Shown: positions 33,392 through 46,092, numbered from the stretch's first letter. The stretch: DNA of 64,000 nt from Nemertoderma westbladi (GCA_032718475.1 JAUCBJ010008125.1:60207-124206); one strand, 5' to 3'. Made by a program: numbers and translations. The notes: generated from the sequence alone by a model not told the origin.

Positions 33392-34514
33392 TGATGTATG
33401 CGGCAGTGATGGAGCTGGTCCATCACCTGGTGGCCTCGTATGCGGCAGTGATGGAGCTGGTCCATCGCCTGGCAGTCTCGTATGTGGTGGTGATGGTGCT
33501 GGTCCATCGCCTGGTGGCCTCGTATGTGGCGATGAAGGAGCTGGTCCATCGCCTGATGGCCTCGTATGTGGTGGTGATGGAGCTGGTCCATTGCCTGGTG
33601 GCCTCGTATGCGGCAGTGATGGAGCTGGTCCATCACCTGGTGGCCTCGTATGCGGCAGTGATGGAGCTGGTCCATCGCCTGGCGGCCTCGTATGTGGTGG
33701 TGATGGTGCTGGTCCATCGCCTGGTGGCCTCGTATATGGTGGTGATGGAGCTGGTCCATCGCCTGGTGGCCTCGTATGTGGCGATGAAGGAGCTGGTCCA
33801 TCACCTGGCGGCCTCGTATGTGGCAGTGATGGAGCTGGTCCATCACCTGGCAGCCTCGTATGTGGTGGTGATGGAGCTGGTCCATCGCCTGGTGGCCTCA
33901 TATGTGGCGATGAAGGAGCTGGTCCATCGCCTGATGGCCTCGTATGTGGTGGTGATGGAGCTGGTCCATTGCCTGGTGGCCTCGTATGCGGGGGTGATGG
34001 AGGTGGTCCATCGCCAGGGGGCCTCGTATGCGGTGGTAATGGAGCTGGTCCATCGCCTGGTGGCCTCGTATGTGGTGGTGATGGAGCTGGTCCATCACCT
34101 GGCGGCCTCGTATGCGGCGCTGATGGAGCTGGTCCATCGCCTGGTGGCCTCGTATGAGGTGGTGATGGAGCTGGTCCATCACCTGGTGGCCTCTTATGTG
34201 GTGGTGATGGTGGCGGCCTCGTATGTGGCAGTGATGGAGCTGGTCCATCGCCTGAGGGCCTCGTATGCGGTGGTAATGGAGCTGGTCCATCGCCTGGTGG
34301 CCTCGTATGTGGTGGTGATGGAGCTGGTCCATTGCCTGTGGCCTCGTATGCGGGGGTGATGGAGCTGGTCCATCGCCTGGTGGCCTCGTATGTGGTGGTG
34401 ATGGAGCTGGTCCATCACCTTGCGGCCTCGTATGCGGCGGTGATGGAGCTGGTCCATTGCCTGTGGCCTCGTATGCGGGGGTGATGGAGCAGGTCCATCG
34501 CCTGGTGGCCTCAT
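33392..34514. repeat. Minisatellite, 42-bp unit, about 27 copies, retrotransposon-derived
   Basis: The unit contains GGAGCTGGTCCATCGCCTGG and TGGCCTCGTATGTGGTGGTG. Because 42 is divisible by three, several frames stay open on both strands; these (GPSPGGLVCGGDGA, VMELVHRLVASY, HHHHIRGHQAMDQL) are not called as proteins. The core closely matches the last coding bases of the RLE element at 4918-4950 (GCTGGCCCATCCCCTGGTGG), which encode [10 protein letters not shown]. Confidence 0.92.
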
Positions 34515-34654
34515 TGACTGAGAGATTTTTACCTTTATATTTGTATGTCCTTCTTCATATCCTATTATTGTTTTTTTTTTGGCAATGATTGTTAACTTGA
34601 TTTACTTTACATTCACTTTACTTTAATTGAAATTAAAATATTCCCAAAAAATAA

Positions 34655-34795
34655 CAGATGGGGGGGGGGGGGGAATTGGTTGCAAAATAATTAATCCCTC
34701 TCCAGGGGAAATTCGACTTCGACGCAAATAACAGCTGTTTACGAGCAAAAATAAAACTGTAACCAGTTTTATAACTTTTTTAATTGTCTTGTTTT
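34655..34795. mobile_element. MITE-like copy with poly-G tip
   Basis: AACAGATGGGGGGGGG, AATCCCTCTCCAGGGGAAAT, CGACGCAAATAACAGCTG and AAAATAAAACTGTAACC match the centre of the family at 25.8-26.15 kb in reverse orientation. Confidence 0.65.
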
Positions 34796-35487
34796 CAAGT
34801 AATAGGACCTACCATAAGAAAATGGTAGGAAAGAAAATAAAAAGAAGAGAAAAATCTTAAAAAAGAAAATTTTTAAAATATGAGTATTACTACATTGGAC
34901 AATGCAACAGTAAACGCTTTTTATACCTCAAACTATTTAATTACAAATTAATTTAAAATAAATGAATTATGTATATATTATTCATAAATTCTGTATTTAT
35001 TTCCCGTCATTATATATTCCACATAGCTAATCTACTGTTATTTAATTATAAACCTTGGTTACTTTATATTCTTGGCAAAGCAGCCACACCCATTATGCCG
35101 TCAGGATCTGACTTAATAACAAATCAATAACATAATAGGTGACAGTCTCTGCAGAATGACAGTAGGCCTACGTGTAAGCCTACAGTATCTGCTTGGTGTA
35201 TTTGTAGTTTAATTTTCTGTAGCATACTGATCTTCAAACATTACATTTTGTAAATTAGTTTATTTTGCATAACCCATACAGTATACTAATCACTAAGGTT
35301 TATCAGTGATTAAAATACAATAAGTGAGTACGTGATAGTTCAGTCGGTATCAATAAATTTATTTTGGTTAATTATGCTGTAGATTTATGGGAAGTTATTA
35401 ATTAAAAACTGACAACAGATTAATTATTTTACAAACTGTGTTCTTTACTTAACTATACTGTATATATTACAGGGGATAGGTTTAATT

Positions 35488-36575
35488 AAGGATAATACTG
35501 TTGTAATGAGGACAACAGTGAAAAAGACCTACCAACAATCATAAAAACTCACCAACAGTCAGAAAACAGTCCCAGATAGTCTACCAACAGTCAGAAAACA
35601 GTTTCAGATAGTCTAACAACAGTCAGAAAACAGTCCCAGATAGTCTACCAACAGTCAGAAAACAGTCCCAGATAGTCTACAAACAGTCAGAAAACAGTCC
35701 CAGATAGTCTACAAACAGGATTAGGCTAAAAATAGGATTAGGATTACTTACATTTGAAATAATCAAAGTAATATCAGCTGATAGCCATAACAAGCCATAA
35801 CTAAGGAAATTATGTCATTCTGTACACTGCAGTAGGCCTACCGAACTGATACAGTTTGTTTTTAACAGAGTATTATCGAATCCGGGAATGGCAAGGACGT
35901 TGGTCTAGTTTAGCTTGTGGTACCGACATAAGTCAACACATTCAAACATTGTGCATTATGTTGTGACAGAATACCCCTTCATTGTACTGAAATATGGATA
36001 GGAAGATTACCATACCCGGAAGTAAGTAATGATAGGAAGATTATCGCCATCAACTTGCCGGTTGCCGTTACCGGTTGAGGGTACAGATCCCATTTTTTCT
36101 TCTACCCTACCGGTACCGATGGCTGCCACAGCCCACAGGTACTGAGGTACAGTCGCGCAGTCGCGGCCATCTATTAACAGAGTCGTCTTGTCACATCAAC
36201 ACTCCAAATAACAGTTTGCTGCAATTTAATCCTCAGTGCGTTGACTTGTCTCTGTACCGCAAATTAAACTAGACCAACGTCGTCTGGATTCAATACTAAT
36301 ACTGTGATAACAACTATATCGGTTCGGTCAGTCGGTAGGCCAACTGCTGTACACAGTACAGAATGACGTAATTTCCTTAGTTATGGGTATCAGCTGATAT
36401 GATTTTGATTATTTCGAATTTGAGGAACCCCATTTAGATAATCGGAATTTTTTGAACCCCTTGACTGTTGGTAGACTATCTGGTACTGTTTTCTGACCGT
36501 TGGTGAGGTTTTCCGACTGTTGGTAGATCTTTTTGACTGTTGTCCTCAATACAACAGTATTGTTTGATACGCTGC
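35488..36575. mobile_element. Foldback element of about 1.1 kb with a tandem repeat in one arm
   Basis: The left part (AATACTGTTGTAATGAGGAC, AAAAAGACCTACCAACA, ATATCAGCTGATAGCCATAA, GACGTTGGTCTAGTTTA) recurs reverse-complemented at 36240-36570. The left arm holds about five units of a roughly 30-bp repeat (CCAACAGTCAGAAAACAGTC), the right arm only two or three, so the arms have diverged by repeat expansion. No coding frame is seen. Confidence 0.75.
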
Positions 36576-36877
36576 TACCCGGTACTCTTTTAATCAGTGA
36601 GATTATTTAAATTGTTATGGAAAAATGTAATATGGTACAGTCAGTGGAAGCATTTGGTAATTTCTTTTATTATTTGGCCAATTAAAATTGCAGACGTAGA
36701 TGAAAAAAGCACCAATGGCCTTCTTAGTAAAGAATATTACTGTATTTTATATAATGTAGGCATATAAGGTATTTATTTGGCAGTTATATGTTCTCATTAT
36801 GCAGTATATTATCATGAGGAATCTGTTTTAGGCCTATAGATTACTATTGACTGACTGCCTATATCAACCACCTTGTC

Positions 36878-37176
36878 ATGGAAGGGCTGACAGAAGAATA
36901 TGGATTGACAGCTGTTGTCATTCGAACTACTTTCATTATTACAACGGCATTGTCATGTATCTTAGGCAACATCGTAAACGCTTTAGTGGTATGGAACTGG
37001 CGCAGTTTAAGAAACTCGACACGGATTTCCCTTCTGAGTTTAGCAGCAACAGACTTTGGTGTCGGTATGTTTGTTTGCATTTGGGCTATAGTTCCAAGTG
37101 TTACTGGAACTTGGCCTTTCGGCGAGTTTTGGTGTAAAGTTGTTGGATCATCTACTAATTTTTTTTGCAACGTCAG
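36878..37176 (+). CDS. Class A GPCR, exon 1 (TM1 to start of TM3)
   Basis: The ATG at 36878 has G at -3 and +4. The exon encodes residues 1-99 and two bases of codon 100: a very short N-terminus, TM1 with GNIVN (N31 = 1.50), TM2 with SLAATDF (D59 = 2.50), the ECL1 WPFG motif and Cys86 (3.25). The homology stops after FFCNV. The position that gives correct spacing to the DRY-equivalent Arg is CAG followed by GGGAGT, so the donor has GG where GT is expected. If intron retention occurs, the frame ends 13 codons later at 37214-37216. Confidence 0.85.
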
Positions 37177-37252
37177 GGGAGTAGCACTGGGGCGCAATTC
37201 TTTTTCAGCGAAGTAGATCTCACACATTTTAATTAAATATCTATTATATTTA

Positions 37253-37256
<4 letters not shown>

Positions 37257-37283
<27 letters not shown>
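37257..37283. repeat. Poly-G run
   Basis: There are 27 consecutive G, ending in GGGTAGTG, in the GPCR intron, 80 bp after the altered donor. It could form G-quadruplexes and is a likely site of assembly error. Confidence 0.9.
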
Positions 37284-37329
37284 TAGTGCATTTTTTTCTG
37301 ACCAAAACGTCGAATGTTTGAAACATTTC

Positions 37330-38352
37330 CTATCTGATGCAGAATTTTATGCTGAATACAAATATGGAAACCGTTTTCCCATATCTTACTTAGGTTTCGA
37401 GATATCTGGGGAAGAAGATACTGGTTCCGATATATCGCGATATTGGTAAATGCGATGAAGTTTGGGGTTTGCATTCAATTTCTGCAAATTTCTGTGCTCA
37501 GTGGTGCCAATTGGATGTCTCCACGAGAAAGAGCACAAAATATTAAACGAGAAGGTATGATTATTTGACCTACTGGTCAGTTTGTAAGACAACTTCAAGT
37601 CTCTGGAACAATGAGGAGTATTTAGCGACTCGGCGGTCTATGCGGGATTACATGGAATAGACTTATCAGTCATCGGAATCCTTCAAAATGTATAATATCA
37701 TCCAGTTCTAGTGGACGTACGAAGTTCGTTTTAGCTTTTAGGCGTATTCAAGCTAAAATAGTTGTGATGCAACATAACTTTAATTTAGGTAAAATAGGCC
37801 TTGCAAATTTTATTCAAGTTTTGATTGCTCAGGCACCTTTCAAGAGTTTGCCAAACCAAAGGGTAACTTTGTTCTCTGAGAAAACAGCTTTCTAATGAGC
37901 CTAAAATGAATTTCGTACGACCATAAGAACTGGAGATTATACATTTTGAAGAACTCAGATGAGCGATACGTCTATTTTGTGTAATCCTACAAAGACCGCA
38001 GATTTGCTTAATCAGGTTACGTCATTGTTCCAGAGACTTGAAGTTGTCTTACAAACTGACTAGTAGGCCCAATAATGATAAAAAAATACAATTAAAATTA
38101 ATTAAAACTCAATTAAAATTTTGTTCAGAATGTATTTTGTTGAGAATACTCTTTCTCGTGGAGACATCCAATTGGCACCACTGAGCACAAAAATTTGAGG
38201 AAATTGAACGCAAATCCCTAACTTCATCGCATTTACCAATGTCGCGATATATCGGAGCCAGTATATTCTAACTCCATATATCTTGAAAACTAAGCAAGAT
38301 ATGGGAAAACGGTTTCCATATTTGTATTCAGCACGAAATTCTGCATCAGAAT
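37330..38352. mobile_element. Foldback element in the GPCR intron
   Basis: The left arm (GATGCAGAATTTTATGCTGA, ACAAATATGGAAACCGTTTT, CCAATTGGATGTCTCCACGA, TTTGTAAGACAACTTCAAGT) recurs reverse-complemented at 38019-38352 with about 80 percent identity and some gaps. The loop (37617-38018) has no recognisable gene. Confidence 0.7.
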
Positions 38353-39487
38353 GGCACGCCGAATACATTTTGAAATACATGCACAGACTCATGAGTGCCA
38401 AACAGACCAGCTCTGAGTTAGTGCTCCAGGATTTGCTTGTGGACTTACTCCATCCTACCTCCATCCTCTGCGATCCAGACTTCCTTGGATAGTTCTCGTT
38501 GAGCAATTTCGATGGAAGCGATTCACAATCTGATTGAATATTGTAATCGTATTGTCTATCCAAGATCAGCTGGCAGGGTTCCAGCTGAGTCTCTAGACCA
38601 AACCAACCGGGAGTGAGAATACTGAAGCCTTCATTCTACCGTGGACAGCATGTATGATCAGGCATTCCCTGTTTAAAAATACTAGCTGAGCATCAGATTT
38701 GACAATGAGATCACACTATCCTATATTTCAATGTGAAAATATAGAAAGAGAAGATGGACCGTATTAAGACTTCAATTGACTACAATCAGTGACATTTTTT
38801 TATAATTTTATAGATATGATTTTATATATATCATAGGGGCTGTATAATCTATATATCCGGATCCATAATGTTAAAATATCAATTTACCCAAGCCTGATAT
38901 GACGCGAAATTTATATGTTAAAATGATCTAATAAGAAAAATATATAATCCAACAGTTAAATAGTTGAAAAATTGAAAGAAATTGAAATTGTTGCCCAGCT
39001 ACGTATGGGTTAAACAAAATGTTCCAGAATATGATGTATTTATTAAATAGAATTAATGGCGTGCAGGGGAAGCAAATATATGCAACATTCGAATACTCAT
39101 ATCTCGGCTATTTCCCAACCCAATTTAAATGTTTATACATATTTGGAATCCTTTCACGGTCAGCTTTCTATTGGTACCAATCAATCATGAGACTAACTTC
39201 AGTGTAACTGGTGAAATATCACCGTAGACACCTTTTTCAAACGCTTGTAGCTAAAGATTGAAAGCAAAAATAAAAATTCTGGCTCACCCACAGAGGAGAG
39301 GTAGGTGAAACTATCTCTGTTTCAAATTTCATACAATTTCATTAAGATTTGTAGAACAATTTGGGGGGTTCCAGGTACCTGAATAACGACGCTATATTCC
39401 AGGACATCAGGATGATCATTGTCATGATGTTTGCATATTTTTTGTATGTTAATTGTCAACTCAATGCTACTCCCCTCCCTACCCCAG
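38353..39487. other. GPCR intron, 3' part
   Basis: No gene is recognised. This is the remaining non-coding intron sequence up to the exon 2 acceptor. Confidence 0.4.
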
Positions 39488-40148
39488 CATCCTAACATTG
39501 CTTCAAGTGTCTCTAGAACGGTGGATGAGTATCGAATATGCCCTAACCTTCGAACGATATTTCACACTCCGTAACGCTATCATTATAACAATCACCACAT
39601 GGGTATTCGTTGCCTTAGGCACTGGAATAACTTTTGTTCTTCCCTCAACAAATGGCAACATGGGTATGATATATTTTGAACCAGGTATGTGTAACTGTTT
39701 CCCAATGTTTTATAATCCGCAATTCGAGTATTACACCATCATTGCATTTACATTTTTATCAGTCTTGCCGAGTATTACAATGATTGCAATTTATACTCGA
39801 TTAATTGTTATTGGTCATCGCCATGCCAACTCAATTAATAAACAATATACAGCAGCCAACCGCTGCATTAATAGCCAACGACGGCTATCAGTAAACTCGA
39901 TTAGATCAAAACAACGAATGGTTCTCGTTCTGGGCGTTGTGGTTCTCGGATATCTAGTGTCCTGGCTACCTTTCGGTATAGTTCAGATTATCGGACTCAG
40001 AATCAACAGTCTGCCAATTGATGTCAACTTTGTTGTCTTATGGTTGGCCTACACCAACAGTTTCTGGAATATAATTATTTACGCTGCTTCATTCAAATCC
40101 TACCGAATGGTGTTACGTAATATATATAACCAACATATGAGAAGTTGA
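39488..40148 (+). CDS. Class A GPCR, exon 2 (TM3 to C-terminus), orphan receptor
   Basis: After a pyrimidine-rich acceptor (TCCCTACCCCAG) the exon encodes residues 100-319: Ser100 (3.39), ILTLLQVSLERW (ERW in place of DRY, R111 = 3.50), TM4 with W, an ECL2 with CNC, TM5, a basic third loop (NSQRRLSVNSIRSKQRM), TM6 with SWLPF (CWLP equivalent), TM7 ending NIIIY instead of NPxxY, and a short tail. The two exons sum to 960 bases, 320 codons. Residue 3.32 is not Asp, so an amine receptor is unlikely; the ligand is unknown. All other class A landmarks are intact, so apart from the donor the gene looks functional. Confidence 0.85.
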
Positions 40149-40624
40149 TTAACTGATGGATATAATAATTTCAATATGGAGCATAACAGAAGCAGAACAA
40201 GTGTATGAATATTAAGACTATTTATTAATTAATTATTATATAATTATCAGAATTCATATACTATCAGTTTACATGGTATAAGCATATAAAAGTGTTTGCC
40301 ATAATATTTCTGTATTTTTGAATTTCGATGCTCACCCTTAATTTAATGACGATCACGGTGTCCCACACCAATTTCAATATTAAATAACCATGTGCCACAT
40401 ACCACAAGTCCAATCACATTCCCAAGTAAAATGAAATGCATCCCGTAGTTTAAGTTAATTTGTTGGCACTGCTGCGTACCATTACCACACCAATGTTAGT
40501 CTGAAGAAGAATTTTTTGGTCTATTATAAGGAAACCCATACCTGGCTGCAGTGATATGTGACTTGTCTGTGAAGAAAATCATCCATCAATGGCTAGACCA
40601 GTGTAGAATTTTACATTTACATTA

Positions 40625-41520
40625 TTAATTTACTACTACAAGCTACCCTTGGTAGAAGGGGTGCAGTTCGTCGGCTGGTCGGAGTTCGGAGTTCTCCCTC
40701 TCTGAGTTGATGCATTTGTCTTAGGCCACCATGTATTTGGGAAGCAAAATGGTGAGAAATGGTATGACTATGATAGACCGAACAAGTTCTACCCACACCC
40801 AATGAAGGCATGTACCAAATGGTTAATATATTTTACATCACGACTGATTATGTTAAAAGTTGCGTTTTATGTGCCTTGGGTTACAATCTCACATTTCCTG
40901 AGGTCTGTCAAAGTTAACTTCCTTCTTGGTGTTAACAAAAGGACCAACAGTAGAAAGAAGCAGCATGCTTCAATGAGTAGAGCAGCTGTTGGGCACCCAA
41001 GTCGATAGCAAAGTCTAAATCAGTATTGTGCTTGTCTGGTTTTTCCCGACTTCTGGAGCCAGTGTTATCACCCAATCCTATATTATGATGTACAATATGC
41101 ATGTCTTAAGGACATGAATGGAATATAATTCACCACAATTATGCACAACAATGGTGCAAGTGTGTCATCCTGGTGGCCTCCGCTTAGAACTTTGAAAGAA
41201 TCGGTGTCACCAATGGTGAGGGACAAAAATATTATGGAAAAATTATATGGTGATCAAAAGGCTCCAAATATTTCCTCAGGAATCCCATATGCTGCAATTG
41301 TGCTGTACATTACATGACCAAGAGACTGAATCAATAAACTTAAAGATGTAAACTAGGATACCAACCATATGTCTATCTTTCTTTGTTAACAAATTTTCAA
41401 TTATCCTTCGAGAGTTTGAATGCCCTCCGTGGTTTACTGAACCCATTCGAGTTGGGTTCATGATCACCCATGGAGCGATTGACCCTATATTTATTCGCAA
41501 TGTTATATGCTGGAATGTTT
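40625..41520 (-). pseudogene. Old, strongly decayed RTE-type copy
   Basis: In minus orientation the stretch follows the same order as the copies at 7.4-8.4 and 59.4-60.2 kb: TTACTACTACAAG tail-like end, CTGAGGTCTGTCAAAGTTAA, AGCAAAGTCTA, GACTTCTGGAGCCAGT, ACAATGGTGCAAGTGTGTC and GGAATCCCATATG. Many stops and indels are present. It lies just 3' of the GPCR gene. Confidence 0.7.
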
Positions 41521-43139
41521 TTTATAATACAGTAATTATACTAATTCTAATTAATGTAGCTACATTTAATTTACTGCAGCACGAGACCATGTATGTATAT
41601 TATCATATGTCGGTTTGTGTTCACCATCTCTCTCCTCGTAACTCAAATATTTTAATATAATACATATAGTACTGTATAAGTTTAAAATAATCAACCTACA
41701 GTATAATACATTTCAGTTCGCAGCAATTAATACAGTATACATAATTACTTTCATTAATTAATTATTAAGAGTCGACCATGAGCTGACCACGTGACCACAA
41801 TGCAGTTAACAGTCTGACTGACAGCTGTAAAATAGCTAGTCAGTAGAACAGAACTAAGCTGTCTGCAGTCTGGCAGTCTCAACTAACCATGTCTGAAATG
41901 TGCGGATTTGCCCACTAATATTCTGATGTTAGATTGTTAGTTAGTTTATTTTAGCCTATAATTAATATACAGATATAATATTGTCTTGTCAGATGTCAGA
42001 CTATTTTATGAACTACAGAACTATACGCTATACCAGACTGCAATACTTCCCAAACGTGCGCCAGATAGTGTCTTTAAATCTCGCGCAGTCAGTGGCGGGT
42101 CCGAAATCGCGCCAATACCAACCTACTAGAAAATTTTTTAAAAAACATAAAAGAAACATTAAACTGTTAAACACATTTTCAAGCCATTCGTTAATAAAAT
42201 TTATTGTCCCGGGTTCTCCCTTCTGCCCTTTAAAACATCTGATATTTAATTGAAACATCTGATTAGTTTAGAACATAATACTAGAATTTATTTTTCGGCC
42301 TACCGGATTCGTATAATCGGCGATTCTCCAGAATTATAGGCCTATCATTTCATTGGCCCATCAATGTGTTAGGCCTACCATGTCAATAATTAACAATTTA
42401 ATATACAGATATACTGCTGTACTGTATGTATATGTATTATTGACTTGAATTATACAGTAGGCCTATATTGATGTGTTATTGTTATTTTGACTTTTAAGAA
42501 ACACACAAAGTCAATCTGTCAATTTATGATTAGAGAGCCATTTTAACAATACAAAATGCAAATGAAACGTGAGCGAAACGAGCGAAATTTTTTGTGGCAA
42601 ATTCTTGTTCTCACAGCTGCGCTTTGCACGAACTTTAAAAGCTTTGAGAGCCCTGTTGCCTGTCGCAACGCGTCCGGCGCCAGAGCACTCAATCCCACCT
42701 GTCGCACTGCGCCAGTTCACAATACTGTATTGCAGTCGGGGCGCTATACGGATATTAAATACTGACATATTAATGCCAGATTATAAATACCCTTTATTTT
42801 CTCATTCAGTCATTAGTTGTCAGATTTCAGGATTTATACAATAGACTACCTAATTCATTATTTACTGTATATGTCAGTAGCGGTAAAATGCAGAAATAAA
42901 ATAAAATACAAGTATATTATCATATTATATTATATTATTATTATGTTATCATATATTATCTTCTGATCTTTTACCAATCCAGCAATCTATCATTCAGTAC
43001 TGTAGTGGAATAAAGCCTTATCTATGGTGGCCGATTAGAGCCACTACATTTTATTTATTAATTTTTGCGTGAATAAAATTTCATTTAATTTAATGTTAAT
43101 TTTTAAATCAAGTACAATTAAAAAAAACATTAAATTTAC
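41521..43139. other. Intergenic region with two CpG-richer patches
   Basis: No gene is recognised. Patches at 42050-42120 and 42560-42750 are rich in CpG and unlike the AT-rich surroundings (GAAACGTGAGCGAAACGAGC, CAACGCGTCCGGCGCCAGAG). They could be promoter-like or the remains of a repeat. Small open frames there lack any domain. Confidence 0.35.
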
Positions 43140-43375
43140 TTTCACTTTCGTTTCCAATTAGTTTTACTTTCACTTTCGTTTTATTTTTAGTTTTACTTTC
43201 ACTTTCGTTTTAGTTTTACTTTCTCTTTCGTTTTAATTTTAGTTTTACATTCACTTTCGTTTTAGTTTTACTTTCTCTTTCGTTTTAATTTTAGTTTTAC
43301 ATTCACTTTCGATTTCATTTTAGTTTTACTTTAACTTTAACTTTCGTTTTCATTTCATTTTCGATTTTTGCACAC
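43140..43375. repeat. Pyrimidine-rich tandem repeat (TTTTACTTTCACTTTCG)
   Basis: About nine imperfect units of AGTTTTACTTTCACTTTCGT form a nearly purine-free strand over 230 bp. Such tracts can form triplex DNA; no gene overlaps. Confidence 0.85.
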
Positions 43376-44414
43376 GGCCCATTACAGTCACCCTATTAGC
43401 CAAATAGGAGACAGGCGATGTCCTTTATACGGTTGGCTCTATATAATTCGCTATTTATTATTGTGACAACTTATTTCTCGCATTTTAGAGGTTATGGCGG
43501 TTCTGAATTCAAATGGAATAAATAATTATTATTTAACTAATCGTCTCAAACTTGTATTGTTCGGAAGTGGGTGCAGAATTTGGTAATAGCACCAAATTTT
43601 GAAACCCATCAAATATATAAATTGATTATGTCACCTTGTTTCATGCGGTATACAGGTTTGTGAGGGTTCTGAAATCAATGGAATAAGAAAAATAGCATTA
43701 GAGTTCTCAAACTTGTATTTTTCGGCGGAGGGGAAAATTTTTTATGCCTGCACCAAATTTTTGAAAATAAGCAAAATTGATCAATAGATAGCATCATCTT
43801 GTTTATTGCGTTATTCGGGTTTTTGAGGGCCCTGAATCCTATGGAATCAATAAAAACAGCACTGGACATCTGTAGCTTGTACTTTTTGTTGATAGGTAGT
43901 GTACTCAATTTGGTGCTAGCACCAAAATTTGCCACATTACGCCGAAAAATACGAGTAGCAATGATCTGACAACTTAGAAATATTCCATTAGAATCAGCGC
44001 CCCAGAAAACCTGAAAATGTGAGTTTATAGCATCGTATAAGTGAATTAAAAATTTTGTGTTCAAACTGAAAAGTGCTGTTTATTAGTTTTTTTATTTTTT
44101 GCTTACGTAGAGGACTATAACAGCCATTTGTAGTAATCAAATCATTTATAATTATTTCCAATGGATTCTGCGCCCCAGAAAACCTGTATTGATACACTAT
44201 TATCCGAAAATTTTTATTTTCAACCATATTTAAAATTGTTCACTACTTGATATTTTGGTGCTGCAAAATAACCACCCCAGTAAATTGTACATGAAATGGA
44301 AAAAAAGTAAAATGGTGCTGCAAATTAACCACCCCAGTTTTCGAATTTTTTTACGGCCAGGACTAGTGAAATCTACGTACAAACAAAAATTCAGACGTTT
44401 TGTTAAAATTTGTA

Positions 44415-45290
44415 GACTTTAGAGATGGAGGGGGGGGGGGGTCAATTTGACCCCCCACCGATATTTGTACAACATTTAATAGCAACGCAGTACAAACGCA
44501 GTGTAGTTCGTGGTATGTTTCGGCGTTTTTTAAAGTCAGTAAGGGTGGAAGGCGAAGGTGAAGGGGGTATAGTATGGGTAAGGTTCCCAACACCACACCG
44601 CTACGCTGCTATTGGGTAAGATAACACAATTCTTGGCAATAACCAATTTAATGATGCGATGATCCAACGCGAGCTCACTGCTGTTCAAGCCGCTAGGTGG
44701 CGTGCGAGCAGTAGACTTGAGGACGGGGTATCAGCGGTTGTTCTCTCAGAGGTCATTGACCCGGTGGATAGTGCAACTGCTGACGATTGCAGGCCCATTA
44801 TCTGTAAGTTTGAGAACCGAGGCCGGACAGCAACCGATCTGGATGATGTGCGAAGGTTGCGTTGTCTCATACCAACATTGTGCACACGGCCAGTTCGGTT
44901 TATTTTCACAACATCTAAACTGCGCCAGTCGCTCCCATCTCTAAAACAACCTGTCCTACATAAATATACTTGCTTCTAACGTCTAATTATCTTGTCCATC
45001 TTGTAAGGGGGGATATGTTGAACACACTATCCAACACTTGTTTGAACGCGTCATACAACACCAGGGTGGAACTGCTAAGGATGGTAGTGAACAAGGCAAG
45101 ATTGTACACAACAACATCATGACACAGAGTGTCGAGCTCAATACACGTTGGCTGACTGACTGGCGTGAGCTATTCATAATTTATATCAAAGTAATTGCAC
45201 GGCACCCATTTTTGCCTGTTCTGCAAAAGCTTGAATTGGCATTATATTCGCAATCGCCAGCACTTTATCCACAAGCAGAAACGTGATTGG
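44415..45290 (+). other. GC-raised region with unrecognised coding-like frames
   Basis: A poly-G tract (44429-44440) is followed by frames at 44659-44979 (ELTAVQAARWRASSRLEDGV) and 45038-45286 (LFERVIQHQGGTAKDGSEQG continuing to LQKLELALYSQSPALYPQAE). The composition looks coding and differs from the surroundings, which suggests a decayed insertion or mobile element. I do not recognise a family, and starts and ends are not supported. Confidence 0.3.
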
Positions 45291-46092
45291 CGCAAACTTG
45301 TGGTGCTGCTTCCCAGTGGATAGTTACTCGGTATCTGTTTGTTTCATTGCCCATTCTTTCTCCTTTGTCCCTCTCTAAATACTGTACCATATTTTGGCTT
45401 GGCCTCCATCGTCAGGCGAAACCTACCAGTCAGCTGACTGCCATCATCTGATCACTGATTGCATGCAACAGTCTAGGTCCAGTTACTTTTTAGTTTTTTA
45501 CATACTGTACTTTGGTCCTTGCATTACATAACTTGCTTGGCAATTAGTAAATAAAAAATAACAATAATATAATTAACGTTTCTTTAATTCTTTAATTATT
45601 AATGTTTCATTAATGTTTCATCCTTATAATGTTTTATTCATTAGTGATATCTTAAAATATCTAGATTTCAAAATACTGTCAATTCTACAATTTCTATACG
45701 ATAGAAATTAACACCAAATCTATCTAGTGAAGAGATAGATGTTCATCATTGATTAAAAGTTAATGTAATTGTTATTTAAGAACTCCATTTTATTCAAACC
45801 AACTGTTACCATAATGCATGATGAAGCCTCAGTCGATTGCCTATGCCACGTCCACTACTACCGGTAGGCTTCATCACTCACCAGATGGTTTCATCCCCTT
45901 AATAACATCAATAAAATATCAATAAAAATTAATACCTCAAATGCATTTCAAGGTAATTCCCGAGTAGTGTGGTAAATTGATTTCCTGGCACTATTCCGAC
46001 AGTTGTTGATAATTGGCAGAAATATGATAAAAATTTGCGTAGGAATTTTTTTTATGTAATATTGATTTTGGTGTTCCAGGTGCAATAAACAT

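Noticed and set aside
33238-34514. Long open frames on both strands (up to 325 codons; GPSPGGLVCGG, MELVHRLVASY and HHHHIRG repeats)
   Set aside because: They arise because the 42-bp repeat unit is divisible by three; there is no start context, no domain and no non-repeat coding sequence apart from the retrotransposon remnant.
37260-37283. Telomere-like or regulatory G tract
   Set aside because: It is a plain homopolymer, not a telomeric repeat; noted only as a poly-G run and possible assembly weak point.
42550-42770. CpG-richer patch as a promoter of a gene
   Set aside because: No gene is recognisable on either side within reach, so a promoter call is not supported.
43675-44227. Minus-strand frames of 129 and 77 codons
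   Set aside because: AT-rich, low-complexity composition and no recognisable motif; likely chance.
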